Shown: positions 11,816-23,695, numbered from the stretch's first letter. The stretch: DNA of 64,000 nt from Dacryopinax spathularia (GCA_037974965.1 JBBPFI010000013.1:930001-994000), one strand, 5' to 3'. Numbers and translations are program-made. The notes: generated by a model from the sequence alone, not told the origin.

Positions 11816-14486
11816 TTACAGTTCTTCCTCACCTTCCTCCTCCCGCAAGTCGTCGGTACCCGGAGGAGGAACCTCATAGTCACTATCAGAGTCATCAACG
11901 GATGACTCCTCCTCCAGAGCAGCGTCCACTTGCTGCTCTTCATCTCCCTCTCTCGCCTCCTTCACCGCGGTAACGAGGTCGGTAGGGTTCCCATACCGCT
12001 CCACCGACTTTTTCACCCGCTTGGGGCGAGAACTCTCCGCCTGAGGCTCTTCCGCCTCGTTCTCCTCATCACCTAGCTCGGGTGACACACGCTTTCTTTT
12101 CGTGCCGCTCTTCACCGGGCGGACTTCCTCGATTTCACCGGCAGCGTTACCGGCGTTATCGGTGTCGGTCAAGTCCAACTCGACATCGGCGTCACTGACT
12201 GCCGGATTATCGGCGGAGTCGGCGTACAGCTCCTTCCACGTCTTCTTCTCGTCCTCAGGCGAAAGGATGCGGAAGGGAAAGTTCGATGGTTCCAGGAAGA
12301 ACCTCCGTCCCGTCAATCTCGCACCCGTAACCTCGCCGTCCGTGGTACTGAGTACGAGCACCTTTTCTTGGCCTTCCGCAGTCGCTGCGTTGAACCGACG
12401 CAGGTTGGCGGACAGCAACATGTTCAGAACTTGCTGGTGGTGCACCAGCCAGTTGATGTTCGCGATGGCGGCGTCTACAATCGAATCAGCTACCGCATAC
12501 TACCGCGCCTTAACGCTTACCGGCGGACGCCTCATACTCGAACGCCTCCACGTCTTCTTGAAGAGTTCCTTCACGAAACTTCTCCGGGTTACCCGTAGCG
12601 GCCTCGGACATCTCACGCTTGGTGGCCGCTCCTCCCTTCTCACCGCGAACACGGCCGCGACGTTCTATCAAACCGAGTAAGAACGTTAATAAGCGGTAAC
12701 GGTGGCGTTATCTTGCACAACGTACCGTCAGGCTTCGCAATCGAACACGTCTTGCGACGTGTATGGCAAGCAGTGCACTGCCCTCCCTCATGCGAAATGA
12801 GGCACTCTTGCTTCCTCGGGGCGCAATATTCGCACTACGACATCATGGTCAACATACGATCGGCGTAAAAGTATCCAACTACTTACCGCCACCGTGGCCT
12901 TAGTAACGAACCAGGGAGTCCCCTGGATCGTCCAGAAGAGTTCATATCCCGCGGGGGGACGAAGAATCTGAAGGAGCGTTAGCTCGCCAATCATCAGAAA
13001 GAACAGATACCCCGACGTACCTTGCCGCCCCACGTTTCCTCTCCTTTCGACGTCTTCCCCCGCGTCGGTTTGGCTTGGCCCCTTCCGCGAGGTGCCCGTA
13101 CTTCGTTCGGATCGGAGATCACCGGCAAAGGCTTTGCCGTCGCCTTGACTGGCTTCCGGGCCGGCGCAACGGTCTTCGTAACGGGCGAGGGAACAGCCGG
13201 AGCGGCTGTGGGAGTTGCAGCGGGCACGGGAGTCTTCGCTGTGGTAACGCTCTTACCGCCCTTATTGGCGGACTAAGAATGATCGGTATCGTCGATAACG
13301 CTCAAGTAAAAAGGAAGGCGACGTACCCGCTTGCCAGGCGTGCCGGAGCCCAACGTGGGCTGGGCCGCAGTGTCTGCCACAGCAGCCTCCTCCCTTCGCT
13401 TCCTCAGCAGCTCATTCCGCCGCTTCTCGTCGCCCTCAGCGAGAACATCCGCCGCGGCCTTCGTCGACGCCCATGTCGAGCGTTTCTTCGATACCTCCTC
13501 CTCCTTCTCCTTCTCCGCGTCTTTCTCCTTCTCCTTCCCCTTCTCCTTCTCCTTCGTCTTCTCTTTCTCCTTTGAGGCATCTGACGCACGCATCACCTCC
13601 TTTCCCTTCCCCTTGCCGAGCACCTTCGCCTGGACGGGCGCTTCTTCTTCGACAGTTGCCAGCTCCTTCTCCGCCTTCTTACCGCCAGTCGTTACGGTCG
13701 GCACGGTCGGTACCGCCAGTTCGACTTCGCCACTCGGCGCGTCGCCTGCCGTGATGTGGTCGTCCTCTTCGAGGTCAGGAACCTCGAAGTCATCCAACGT
13801 CTCCTCCTCGACCCAGTCGAACTCTTCACCAGGGGTTGCTACGCCTTTGACCCCCAACTCGAACTTGTCAATCTATAACGCGGCGTTAACGGCTACTCCG
13901 TCCCGGTATATTGGGGCGCTTACCTTCTTGTCGTTCTCCTTGGCGTACTGCAGCCAGATGCGCTGGGTCATCTCACCCAGCAACATCGCACGCCACTGGT
14001 CGATGGCAGCCAGCGTGTACGGGTGCTTCCGCAGAAGCGCTGTCACATCCCGCTAGAACCGCATAAGTAACGCTCAGCCACATATTGCGAAGGACGCACC
14101 CGGAGCGACTCGGCATTTTCCTTTACGCCCATCCACGCCACGATACCCGTCCACTTCTTCTCCTTCGGATAGGCCAGGACAATCTTCATGGCCTCCATGG
14201 CCTGTCCTACCGCCTTCCCCGTCGCCCGCAACCTCGCCCGCTCCACACACGCCTTCACCCACGCATCGACCTTCGCCTTTTCGGCAAGTACCGCTGCTTG
14301 CCGACGTTGTTCGCGTTCTACCGACGGCGGTACCATGACGACGCCGGCAGGAAGGTTTAAAGTCAACTGGAGAGAGGAGAGCTGTTCGAATTGGAGTAGT
14401 GGAGATGGACGGTCAGAGACAAGATGTGAGACCCTCCGAGACGCGTCTAAACTGGGTTTAAAAACCTTTTTCGCCGTCACTGCCAC
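11816..14486 (-). CDS. Antisense accessory gene of the LTR element, Zn2Cys6-like cluster
   Basis: Minus-strand gene lying wholly between integrase and the right LTR. About seven coding blocks are separated by short GT...AG gaps of 49-55 nt. The first block (start at 14486) is Ala/Lys/Glu-rich and helical (REQRRQAAVLAEKAKVDAWV). A block near 13926-14040 contains HPYTLAAIDQWRAMLLGEM. The next (13313-13857) is highly charged with KEKEKTKEKEKGKEK repeats. The following block is Pro/Ala/Lys-rich. At 12712-12834 a compact cysteine motif reads CxxCx6C-x8-CxxCx6C (CEYCAPRKQEC then CTACHTRRKTC), the spacing of fungal Zn2Cys6 DNA-binding clusters. The last block (11816 to about 12477) is acidic with a PKRVKK basic patch. 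Function unknown; a nuclear or nucleic-acid-binding role is inference. Confidence 0.7.
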
Positions 14487-14770
14487 TACCGACCGTTACC
14501 AAATGCCTCCGGACGCCGCCTTTTCTTTTTTTCTAGTGAACCAGGAGGTTCCTTTCCAAAAAGTCCCCCGCGGAGAACAAGTCTCAATTGAAGAATAACG
14601 CACCAAAAACGCTCGAAAAAGGAAACCAGTCGTTCAATCAAAAATTACGGCCAGCATCTGACGCAAGAATCAATTTCCAACTACCGCTACATCGGAAGCT
14701 ACTGCCTAACTACGGCAGTACATTCAACGGATGACTGAGGACAGTCATTGTCTAAAAAGTCCCCCGCGGA

Positions 14771-15189
14771 TGTACTGTCTGTAGCCAGTTAATAGTAGCT
14801 ATCCACTCCAATTCGATATCGCCGACGCCGAATACCGCCGACGGATCGTTGCCGCATGGCGTTAACGCTACCGCATGGCGTTACATGCAGCCGAAAGCGC
14901 CACAGTGGACGCAAGTGAGACTGGTTCCTGTTCCTGTGCCTGTGCCTGACAGATTTGCGCTGGGAACAACGGGACTCGATATATCTTCTCTCTCGCTCTT
15001 TTTCCTTTTCCCGCTCTCTCCTTATTCCCTATCCGTTCGCCTCAGCGTTAACAGCGTTATCTTCGACCGTTAACGACGACTATTGTTCAGTGCCTTTACA
15101 CACACCACACTCCTTTTGATTGAATCAATAACGATATCCCATTAAAACTAGAACTATAGGCACTATCTACGATAGTGTCGAACAGTTCA
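14771..15189 (+). repeat. Right LTR
   Basis: 419 bp, about 99% identical to the left LTR. A 17-base stretch ending CCCCCGCGGA immediately before it also occurs about 200 bp upstream (near 14559-14575). The expected purine-rich tract is not obvious. Confidence 0.95.
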
Positions 15190-16560
15190 GATGAGATTAC
15201 CTCACTCCTCCCCCGCAGAGAGTTTGGGTTGCTGTGAGTTTGAACGTGGGGCAAGATAGTTAAAGCGGGCCCCGTCCAGAATGGGATTAGAATCCTGTGC
15301 TCGGCACAATGGAAGCGCCCCAAGCACGGCTAAATGGAGGTGATATCTTTGAAGGGTCCTTGTCAATCTGGATCCGAGCAAAGATCGCATACAAATCGTG
15401 ACAGAAAGATTCCTAAACCTTCGGAGAAGCGTGCTTGACCGCAAGGACACCTCCTCGGCACGGGATCCGTCGTCCGCGTGGGCCCGCTGGGGACGGGGGA
15501 TGATGGGGGGGTTCAAGAGGAGTTCACAAGGCCTTCGGGATCAAAGCGCTCCTTTCTCCCTTTCATCCCCCTACGGCGAGCCCGCTGATAAGTAGCGGTC
15601 GAGCCCATCCATCGAGTCGAGCAGTCTGCGTAGACGGTGTTGAACCTTGCTTGAGCTATCTGGCTTGTGTCCAAACCTAGCTGAGGCGACCGTGTGGACA
15701 TCAGCTGCTGAAAACGGGTTCAAGCGCAGACACAAACCGAAGCCTAATAAGGCATTGTGCCGGGATCAGTTGACTCGCCAGACGACCGACCGATCGACGG
15801 CTCCTCTTCGCGTCCTCGGAGGTACGCCTGCCACGCCTCATCATCCCACTCCTTCGGTTCTGGCGTCTAACTTTATTTGGAGTCCAGCCGATTCCCATCG
15901 ACCGAATTCGCCGTGGCAGTGTGGTGGCGCCCGACGCCGCGTTCCTCGCCCACCCCTATCGGACTCATTGCGGGGTGACGCCGTGGCTGGTGGCCTGACT
16001 CACGAAGCCCAGGTGCGTTGTTCGGTCGTAATATCCACGCCGTGCCTCGTGCTGATGTAGGATTGTAGGGTCCGAAAGTACGGTAGAGGGACGAGGAAGC
16101 CCCGAGCTAGGACATTGTCGGATTATATCGCCTGACCAGTCATTACGACGGCGCTGACATCACCGCCAAGAAGCACATCATTGCACCGCCCATCCTCGCC
16201 CTGACCAAAGCAAGCCAAATGAGGCGCATATACGAGGACGAAATCGAAGAGATTGAACTTGCGAGCGAGATTGAGGTTGCGTCGTCGGCCGCGGAGGATG
16301 AAGCCGGCCTAGTTAGGAACGCGACCGGCCGACCGTTGAGGCGTTCCGCCCGATATCAACAAAAGGAGCGCGGAAGCTTGTCGGTGGAACGGGGGGTTGA
16401 CGCCGGTTGGACGGAAGAAGGAGGGGATAAGACGGGGTCAGAGTGCGTCCGCTTTCTCCCGCCATCTCTTTCCGCATTGGACGGACGGATGATGTGTCCA
16501 CGATTATTGTGTGCTCATTTTTGATTCCCCTTTCAAGGAAGCGGGGTCAGATTAATCCAC
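15190..16560. other. Intergenic region with a possible degraded gene
   Basis: Sequence right of the LTR element and upstream of HMG gene 1. An open frame at 16219-16524 (acidic start EDEIEEIELASEIEVAS, then RPLRRSARYQQKE) and coding-like text near 15850-16130 could be remnants of a gene. I could not connect them by a convincing intron or recognise a family. Confidence 0.35.
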
Positions 16561-18659
16561 GGCGACTCAAACAAACCATATCCACCAATAACAATGGGCC
16601 AAAACGCGACACGGCCAAACCATCCACACAGCCCGGCAAACCATCTACTCCCGGCAACCGAACAACATTCCCCGCGGCAACTCCTTCTTTTCCCAGCCCC
16701 TATGGCTTCCCATTCCCACCGCCGCCCCCCGAGCTAGAAAACCTCGAAAAGGTGCTCAAGAGGTCGCCAACCGACTCTGCTTTCCCCCTCTCACTCGTAC
16801 CAAACTCTCCCACTTCCCCGAACGGCGAACGCCCTGACCCACCCAAGCCCGGCAGCTGGGAACAAGCCGCATATTACTACGCTGTGAGTGCATCCTTCCT
16901 TTTCGCATTCGAAATACCTCCCCTTGCATTCCCGTCGTCGACGACGCGTGGCGCTTTCGAATATCACACTGATCACACCCTGATCATTTGGCCTTTCCGT
17001 TGCTCCGCCGCGCGACGTTTGCCCCGTGTGATCCACGCCCCCCGCGCGGGCACGGCATCACATTCCGCTGTCTTCGGCGAACTTCTGATCCCTTTTGTCC
17101 CGTGTCTGAGTGGCCCTTCTGCTCCTTCTCCCCTTCTATCTCCCCTTCTGTGCCCCTTTTCTCCCTCTACCTCCGCTCACCATCCGTTACTTACTTCCGC
17201 TTTTATATTCACCCTTTGTGCCATCAGTCGTACTACATGGCCTACCACAACCAGATGTACCCAGGTCAGTCCCGCCAGTCCCCCTCATAACTATCCCTTC
17301 CACAACTCGCTCCTTCACATCCCACTTACTCACCTTCATCTCTCCCCTTCACATAGGCAATCGCCCAGGCCCCCCTCCCGGTCCTCACATGTATCATCAT
17401 CCTCATCCGTATCCTCCGTACGGCTACGCGCCGCCGCCGCCTGTGCCCTACGGCCCAACAGGATACTACGACGATCGCTATGGGCCGCCAATGGGATATG
17501 GTATGCCCTATCCCCCGTATTACGGACCACCAAGGACTGGCCGCTCCGATGCATCCTTCCGCTCGCCGATGTCAGACTCCCCTCCGCCGCCTCCTCCGCG
17601 CCGAGGCGGTATCATCATCCAGGACCCGAACCGCACCAAGGACGGCGAGCACGTCCCTCGCCCGAAGAACGCATTCATATTCTACCGCAGTCATCTCATC
17701 AAGTCCGAAGCGATCCCGCATAGTCTCGAGCCCGACCATCGTAATCTGTCGCGCATCGCCGGCGAGATGTGGAGGAAGCTGTCGGCCAAGGACCGGGCGC
17801 CATTCCAGGAGATGGCGGATCGCGAGAAGGAAGAACATAAGAGAAAGTATCCCAACTACCGGTATTCTCCGGCCCAACGCATCATCCAGCAGGCCATCCC
17901 CATCGATGGCAGCAGGCGCCGCGTTCATCGTAGGCCTGAGGCAGACGCTGAGGAGAAGCGCCGGTGCGCTGCGATGGCGGACTTGGTCGCGCAAGGCATT
18001 ACAGGTGCAAAGCTCGAGGAGGCGATGAAGGAGAAGGGACACTTGAACGAACCCGCCAGCGCTGGCTCGAAGCGCAAGCGCCGTGCCCGCGGTGTGGAGT
18101 CCGAGGATGAGGACGACTCCGACCCGCCCCAGATCGCCCCCGCGTACCGGAATACGCTGCCCTCCGTCATGCGCGGCCCTGAGCCAGACAAAGAGGGGTC
18201 AAAGATTGGGCCTGTTGTCCAGGTACGCATGTAGACGTATGTTCAGCTACGCAGCCGCTAATCTCCGCACAGGAGCCAAATCCGCAATATTGGCCTCAAA
18301 GCAACTATAACTCTAGGAACAAGGGCGCACAGTCGTTCGCCCCCAATGCGTACGAAATGCCTCGCCCTCAGCCGCCTGCGACCGAAATGGAACCGTTCCA
18401 GCTGCTGGCGGAGCAGGCGCCTAATAGCGCCGGCCCTGGTCCGAACACGCACGCACCTATGCATGGTCCTCAAGGCGGTCACTATCAAGGTCATGGTCAG
18501 GGTATGGCAGGTGGACACCATAGTCTTTCTCCTACCCAGTCGACCGGTCGTTCGTCGGTCTCCAGCTCGCAAGAACATATGATGCCAGAGGGCGATATGT
18601 CGTATTATCTTCGCGGCATGCATCAGATGGACGGCTTTGTCGCCGCTGCTGGCCTTTGA
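16561..18659 (+). CDS. HMG-box transcription factor (HMG gene 1)
   Basis: Exons 17228-17264, 17357-18222 and 18273-18659 join cleanly and are preceded by a coding block ending at 16883 (ELENLEKVLKRS ... GSWEQAAYYYA). The start codon was not found: that block has no ATG in frame, so a further upstream exon is likely. The N-terminal region is rich in Pro, Tyr and Gly (YHHPHPYPPYGYAPPPP). The HMG box of the MATA_HMG type begins PRPKNAFIFYRSHL and runs through LSRIAGEMWRKLS to HKRKYPNYRYSP. Basic KRKRRARG follows, and the tail is Gln/His/Gly-rich. HMG boxes bind and bend DNA; fungal members act in mating, pheromone response and hypoxia. A second HMG-box gene faces it 3.7 kb downstream. Which pathway it serves cannot be told from sequence. 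Confidence 0.82.
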
Positions 18660-21600
18660 ACGCCTCTATCGTCAACGTCGTTATCCTAGCGCCGCCATGT
18701 CCACCTCATGCCGACATCGAATTCCTCCAACTTCTCTGTTTCCCCGTGGGCTTCCGCTCCAACCCCTCGAGGGTTGAGCGCGTCTGTTCGATCGCTATCC
18801 GTCTCGATATCTCGTTTCCCATTCAAGGCTCCGACCCACTGCAATCCGCCGTGTCCGTCCACAAACCGCCTGTCGTCAACGTCGTACATATTCCCTCCTC
18901 TCAAATTCGGCCTCCGAAGCCACCAAACTCTGAATACCCTCGTCTTTCCCGCTCATATCACCACCCACCCCCACCCTCCTTGCCTGGTCTGTTTCTCTTC
19001 AATTCCGTCCCACTCCACTGGTCGCTGTCTGCTTCGTGATACCCGCGTGCGTGCTCTGCTAGGAATTGAAGGCAGATGTCGGTTACATGCGTGGTTGTTG
19101 CTCGGATAGAGCGGTGTATAGCTCTCGTGTCAAATGTATAACGTGTTACATAGTGCTTGAGAGAAACGCGTCCCAGCGAAGTGCACCGTCTGCCGCTCAA
19201 AGAGGCACTTCCTTAGTGTGAACAAGGCTAGTCTTTTTATGGGACATGTGGGAATGGCAAGGCTGCTCGTCGCTCCCACTTTGGGTGATGCCCGACCCAA
19301 CTAGCGGTGCCCTTGGGTATGCGGGATCCTTTGGGTATGCAGGCCTCAGGCCTCATGCTCGCACTCCGCCAGAACCGGGCTTTGGACATCGAGCGGTCTC
19401 CTCGACGTCCAAAGCCCGGTTGGCTGTAGTCTGTAGTATGGCTTTTCGCTAAGCCTCCCGGCAATCTTGGGCTGCCGGTTCGATGGGAAGTTTGTCGCAT
19501 ACTGTAGGCCGCTAGCGGCCCTGCTGACCTCAAAACATCATGCCAAGCTCCGCAGATCAGGAGTGGAAGCGAGTCGCCCAGCAACCCTCAGTCACGGCGG
19601 TCAAGACGAGTGCTTGGAAGATAGCCCGTTCCGCTTTGATGGGAAGAGAGCATCATCTTTAGCTCTCCTGGAAGAGGTCCTCTCGAGCTCGTGTAGTACA
19701 CCTTGGAGCAGTACAAGAGTGGGCGCAGGACGGAGATGGGAGGGCGGCAAGTCCAGGGGCTCCCGTCTGGAGTGAAAAGAGTAGGGAAGGGCCCAGTCTG
19801 ACCAGAGCGGCGGAGCGCTCGTGCTGACACGCCCTCGTTCCTGGCTGATCCAGCCGACGACAGGTGGAAAGGATATCCAAACGGCTTTTCGCGGCTTCCG
19901 GTCGGCTTCTGTTCGATGGTGACGAGACCTATCCTGGATCAACGTGGTAGGTTGTTTGTGATAACAGGAGCCCACATGAACAGAGGTACGTATTACATAT
20001 TTCGCCTTTACTTAGTACCTTGGGCTTTGATGTGATTGTCCAGAGTAACTCGATATATTGCGATGTGTGACTCCTGAAGAGATATAGATAGCCATCATTG
20101 TAGACCTTCGCAATAACCCAAGGATAACATAACATGTCCTCATAATCGGACATTTCGGCCTTGTTTATCTTGGCGCTTCTTTGTGGCGAATCCAATAGCC
20201 AGAACGGGTCCAGCTTCCCATATATACAGCCAAAGCAAACCGAGCGCACGGACCGGATAATAAATAGCAGGAGAAGAACCAGTGCAATGTCGCCATCATC
20301 GCCGCATCCGCATTTGTCCATCTTTCCCGAGGACAATATAAACAAGCCGTAATCAGCAGACCCGAAGCCCCGCTTCTGCGGGAGAGCGAGACCCGTTGTG
20401 CGACCTTATCGTTCTAATAGAAACGACTCGGCCCAATTATTGGTCCAAATGAATTGCACAGCCTCTTATTTGGGGCGGGGTTAAGGGATCACTCATTGTG
20501 TCCGTGGGAAAGGTACTTCCGCTTCTCACCATTTGTTCGGTCGGCCAGAAGCGGTATCTTCCTTTCCCTGATGATGTTCGACCGATGAAGAAGATGTTAC
20601 GATAGTCTATAGTATTGTTCGATGAATATCATTCTCCATGGGTAAGTGTGATGATGTAGAGGGATTACGTTGTCGCTGATATTACTTCCAGTCACGCGTA
20701 TCGCGTACGGTCGATCATTTGCCCTTAGCCGGCAAATAGGAGTCGGCCTCGGCCTTCGCTCAGGGTTGTCTGACTCAATACCTCGTACTATCCAGAAGAT
20801 GGGGTGATGACCTACAACACATGCTGCACAAGTTGCAATATGGTACGTGGCGTCCTACAATCCAACATATTGGCGTGGCTCGGAATGTCTTAGAAGCCGC
20901 TTCTCGAGATTACCAGGAGCGGGCCGATTCCGATTCCATGCGCGCTTAGGGCAGCTGATTTCCGCTAAGGACGGGTCTGTCTGTAACGCTCAGGCACGAG
21001 ACCCGTCTTTAGACATGCGACTTACCGCGTATGGCAATCCTCTCAGGCCTCCCGAATGGTTGGCAGCAGGGTGCGTCATTCGTAATCCAGCCTGTGTAAT
21101 GTCCAGACCAACCCTCACTTCCAACCCCTATCAACTTCAAAAGCGACCACTCACACGGCTCCCCGGAGCTCTATCAGACCATCATTCAATAACGAGTGGA
21201 GCACGTGCCCACCCGGCGGAAGACCAGCACACACGACATCACCACGTCACCGGGAGCGAAGCGTGGGGCACGGACATATCACGTCTCCCTCTCGTCCGTA
21301 CTCCCATATGCAATCAATCCGCTTACTATTCATACGTCCACTCAACATGATCAACATCGCCATCAGACTCTCCGTGTTCTGGCATCTAATATCCCGTGGA
21401 CATGTGCATGGGTACGAATATGTACGCAAGTGATTACGTGTCGGCGGAGCGACTCCCGGGAGTGAACTGCGCGGTGTACGCAGAAGAGGTGGCGAGATAG
21501 GGAACTCGAGAAGACCAGGAGAGGACAATGGCCTTTACCTCCGCGCCATTGTCACCTCTCTGCTTCTGCCCCCACTTCCGCCCGCCATTCTGCCCTCGGC

Positions 21601-22386
21601 GACTGCACAACTGCTCGAGGGCACGGTGAAACGTTGCGACCAGGATGCTGGAGAGATAGCAACAAGCGCCATTGTGCGATGGAGTTTCAGACTAAAGGGG
21701 GAATGGGCTGGAAATTAGCGTGCGGGTCGGGAGGCGGAGTGATTGTCTCGGAAAAGCTGGATTGCCTTTTTTGGCCAGCGGGTGTTTCAAGGGGGTTCGC
21801 TTTCGCTTAGGCCTTCGCGCTCTGGCCGGTCTGTTTCCTCACAGGTAGTTGTACTCCAATGACAAGTACAGATGTGCAGAATACAGGTAATGATGCGCAA
21901 AGTTGCTTTTGGCGCCCCGAGGAGCAATTTTCAATTAACGATTAGCTGACACGAAACTAAGGTACTTGAGTAAGGTGATGATGAACACGCAACAAAACAG
22001 CAAAATTGATCACACAGCATGAAAACACAAAGCACACAACAAAAACAGCTTGCGCTGTTGTTTAAGAAAGAAGTTTTGACACGCCGAGCAGGTGCTGCCT
22101 GTCTGAATGCCGTGGGTCGAGGAGAAAAGAAAGACAAATCGTTCGTTTTCTCGGGCGAGAAGGACGAGCGGAGGCGTCATAGGTGTTGCGTATGTGTAGA
22201 TGTGTTGAGCGGGGGGTTCCGAGGGGGAAAAGCATCGCCAGTGGTCGTACAACAGTCGTGAGGCTGTTATACACGCGTGTTGTCCTGCTCCCCAAGTCAG
22301 CTCCTTGCTCTTGTACGCTGTGAGAGGCAGAAAAATCGCACCTTTATATACAAAATACAGCGTGTGTGCAGCTCCCCATTCCATCC
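18660..22386. other. Intergenic region between tail-to-tail HMG genes
   Basis: 3.7 kb with no supportable gene. The ends are presumably the 3' UTRs of the two HMG-box genes. A 138-codon minus-strand frame at 19929-20345 (hydrophobic N-terminus, Cys-rich) has no recognised domain. A 21-bp hairpin lies at 19373-19421. Confidence 0.45.
19373..19421. repeat. 21-bp inverted repeat with 7-nt loop
   Basis: AACCGGGCTTTGGACATCGAG at 19373-19393 is mirrored by CTCGACGTCCAAAGCCCGGTT (19401-19421) with one mismatch. The flanking text contains two near-direct copies of TTGGGTATGC (about 19314-19340). It could be the heart of a small transposon relic or a structured transcript. Confidence 0.7.
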
Positions 22387-23695
22387 TCAGGCGTCCGCTC
22401 CGTCCTCCTCCAAGCTGGGCTCACGCTCCTTCTGCCTCGGGGCAAACTTGTACCCGGGATACTTGGCCGCATGCTGCCTCTTGCGAATCAGCGCCTCGCG
22501 CCTGAACTTTGCTTTGGCCGCCTCGGACATCTCGCGCCAGTCTGCCGAGATCCTGAAACTCATCGTCCGCTGGTCACGCGGGCCGTGGTAGTCGATCTCG
22601 CCCCGCTGGAGCCGGCGGAGCCAGTCCTGCCTGAAGCAGATGAACGGGTTTGGCGGGCGGGGGACGTAGTCCGGCTGCCGCTGGCGAGCGGTACGACGGT
22701 CCCGTTTGGGCGGGGCGGTGGGCTCGGCTGACTGCTGCTGCTGCTGCATACCCGGAAGCTGCTGGGGGAGAGCGGAGCCGAGAGCGGTGGGGTCGACACA
22801 GGGAGCATAGCCGTACTGCATCCCGGGCACGTAGACGGCGGGCTGGTACTGTATTCCCGGCTGGAGAGGGACCATCTGCATCTGCATCTGCATCTGCGGC
22901 TGGAACTGCTGCGGCTGCGGCTGCTGGGCGTACATCGGGTAGTAGCCGTACTGCGCCTGAGGCTGCTGCTGAATGGGGACGAGGTTGTACATCTGCTGCG
23001 GCTGGGGCTGGCGGGACATAGGTGCGAAGTTGGGCAGCGTGGGAGGGGTGATGGTCGATACTGGTACCTGCAGGTCACCAAAGGCCTCGTAGGCTTCGTC
23101 CGATGAATAGCCGGAGGACTCGGCAGACGCAGAGCCGGGCGAGACGGGCGAGCTGCTCAGAGAGGGAGAAGCGGTGTCCGAGCCGGAGGGAGTCACCATA
23201 TAGTACACCCTGTCGTCTTCTCCCGTCGCCGCAGGCAGGAGGCAGTCGTACCCCAGGTAAGGGCCGAGTGCTTCCTCAGACAACATGAACGCCGGGTCGA
23301 GGGTGAAGGCCGGCGTTGGCTGGCCTGTGGGCGGGGCAGGCATGGACAGTTGAGGGACGTAGACCGGCTGCTGCTGCTGCTGCTGCTGGGAGGGCAGTGT
23401 CGGGAGGGAGACGGGCGGGAAGGAGGGGACGACGCCGCCTGCGGCAGCCGGGTGCGCGGAGGTTGGTGAGGACGATGGGGACTGGGAGTGCGAGTGGTGC
23501 GAGGAGTGGGTAGGGGAGGCGCCGTCCGCTTGTTGATGGTGGAAGTGCGAGAGGTCGTACTCTCCCTGTGATTGGGGTGGAATCGCTGTTTCCGGTGGTC
23601 AGAAGCTAAGCGGGAGCGGGTGATGCGGCTGATTGCGCACTGTATGCTTCCCCGGGGAAGTAGAGCTGGCGCTGAGAGTGTGCTGTTGAGAGCAT
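22387..23695 (-). CDS. HMG-box transcription factor (HMG gene 2)
   Basis: Two exons, 23695-23641 and 23585-22387, joined across a 55-nt intron (GTGCGC ... AACAG), give 417 residues starting MLSTAHSQRQLYF. The N-terminal two thirds is low-complexity: a seven-residue Gln run before PVYVPQLS, His/Ser-rich text, an MQMQMQM stretch and PQQ repeats. The HMG box starts PRPPNPFICFRQDWL at about residue 315 and continues through RISADWREMSEAAKAKF to HAAKYPGYKFAP. The C-terminus ends about 15 residues after the box. It shares with HMG gene 1 the PRPxNxFIxxR entry and KYPxYxxxP exit of the box but little outside it. Probably a nuclear regulator; Gln-rich tracts often act in activation. Confidence 0.85.

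Larger units (their letters stand above)
4635..15189 (+). mobile_element. Ty3/Gypsy LTR retrotransposon with antisense accessory gene
   Basis: A 10.6-kb element bounded by two 419-bp direct LTRs that begin TGTACTGT and end ACAGTTCA (imperfect inverted termini), flanked by the 4-bp duplication GATG. Sense-strand parts in order: gag with a CCHC knuckle, aspartic protease, reverse transcriptase, RNase H, integrase. The order RT-RH-IN marks it as Ty3/Gypsy, and the reverse transcriptase FIDD box followed by a KGP motif is like a clade common in Agaricomycetes. About 3 kb between integrase and the right LTR carries a spliced minus-strand gene. The LTRs differ at about 4 of 419 positions, all transitions, so the insertion is young, plausibly under a million years at usual fungal rates. 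It looks nearly whole, with perhaps two or three interruptions of the sense frame, some of which may be normal frame junctions. Confidence 0.93.

Noticed and set aside
13473-13754. Plus-strand Ser/Pro repeat ORFs between integrase and right LTR
   Set aside because: They are the complement of the Lys/Glu repeats of the minus-strand antisense gene, which has the splice signals.
15230-15310. tRNA-like text (TAGTTAAAGCGG ... GGGATTAGAATCC)
   Set aside because: T-loop and D-loop resemblances are present, but the stems do not pair and no acceptor stem exists. At most a SINE-like relic.
19929-20345. 138-codon minus-strand frame between the HMG genes
   Set aside because: Complete open frame, but no domain, no introns and no codon bias like its neighbours. 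Kept only as a note in the intergenic entry.
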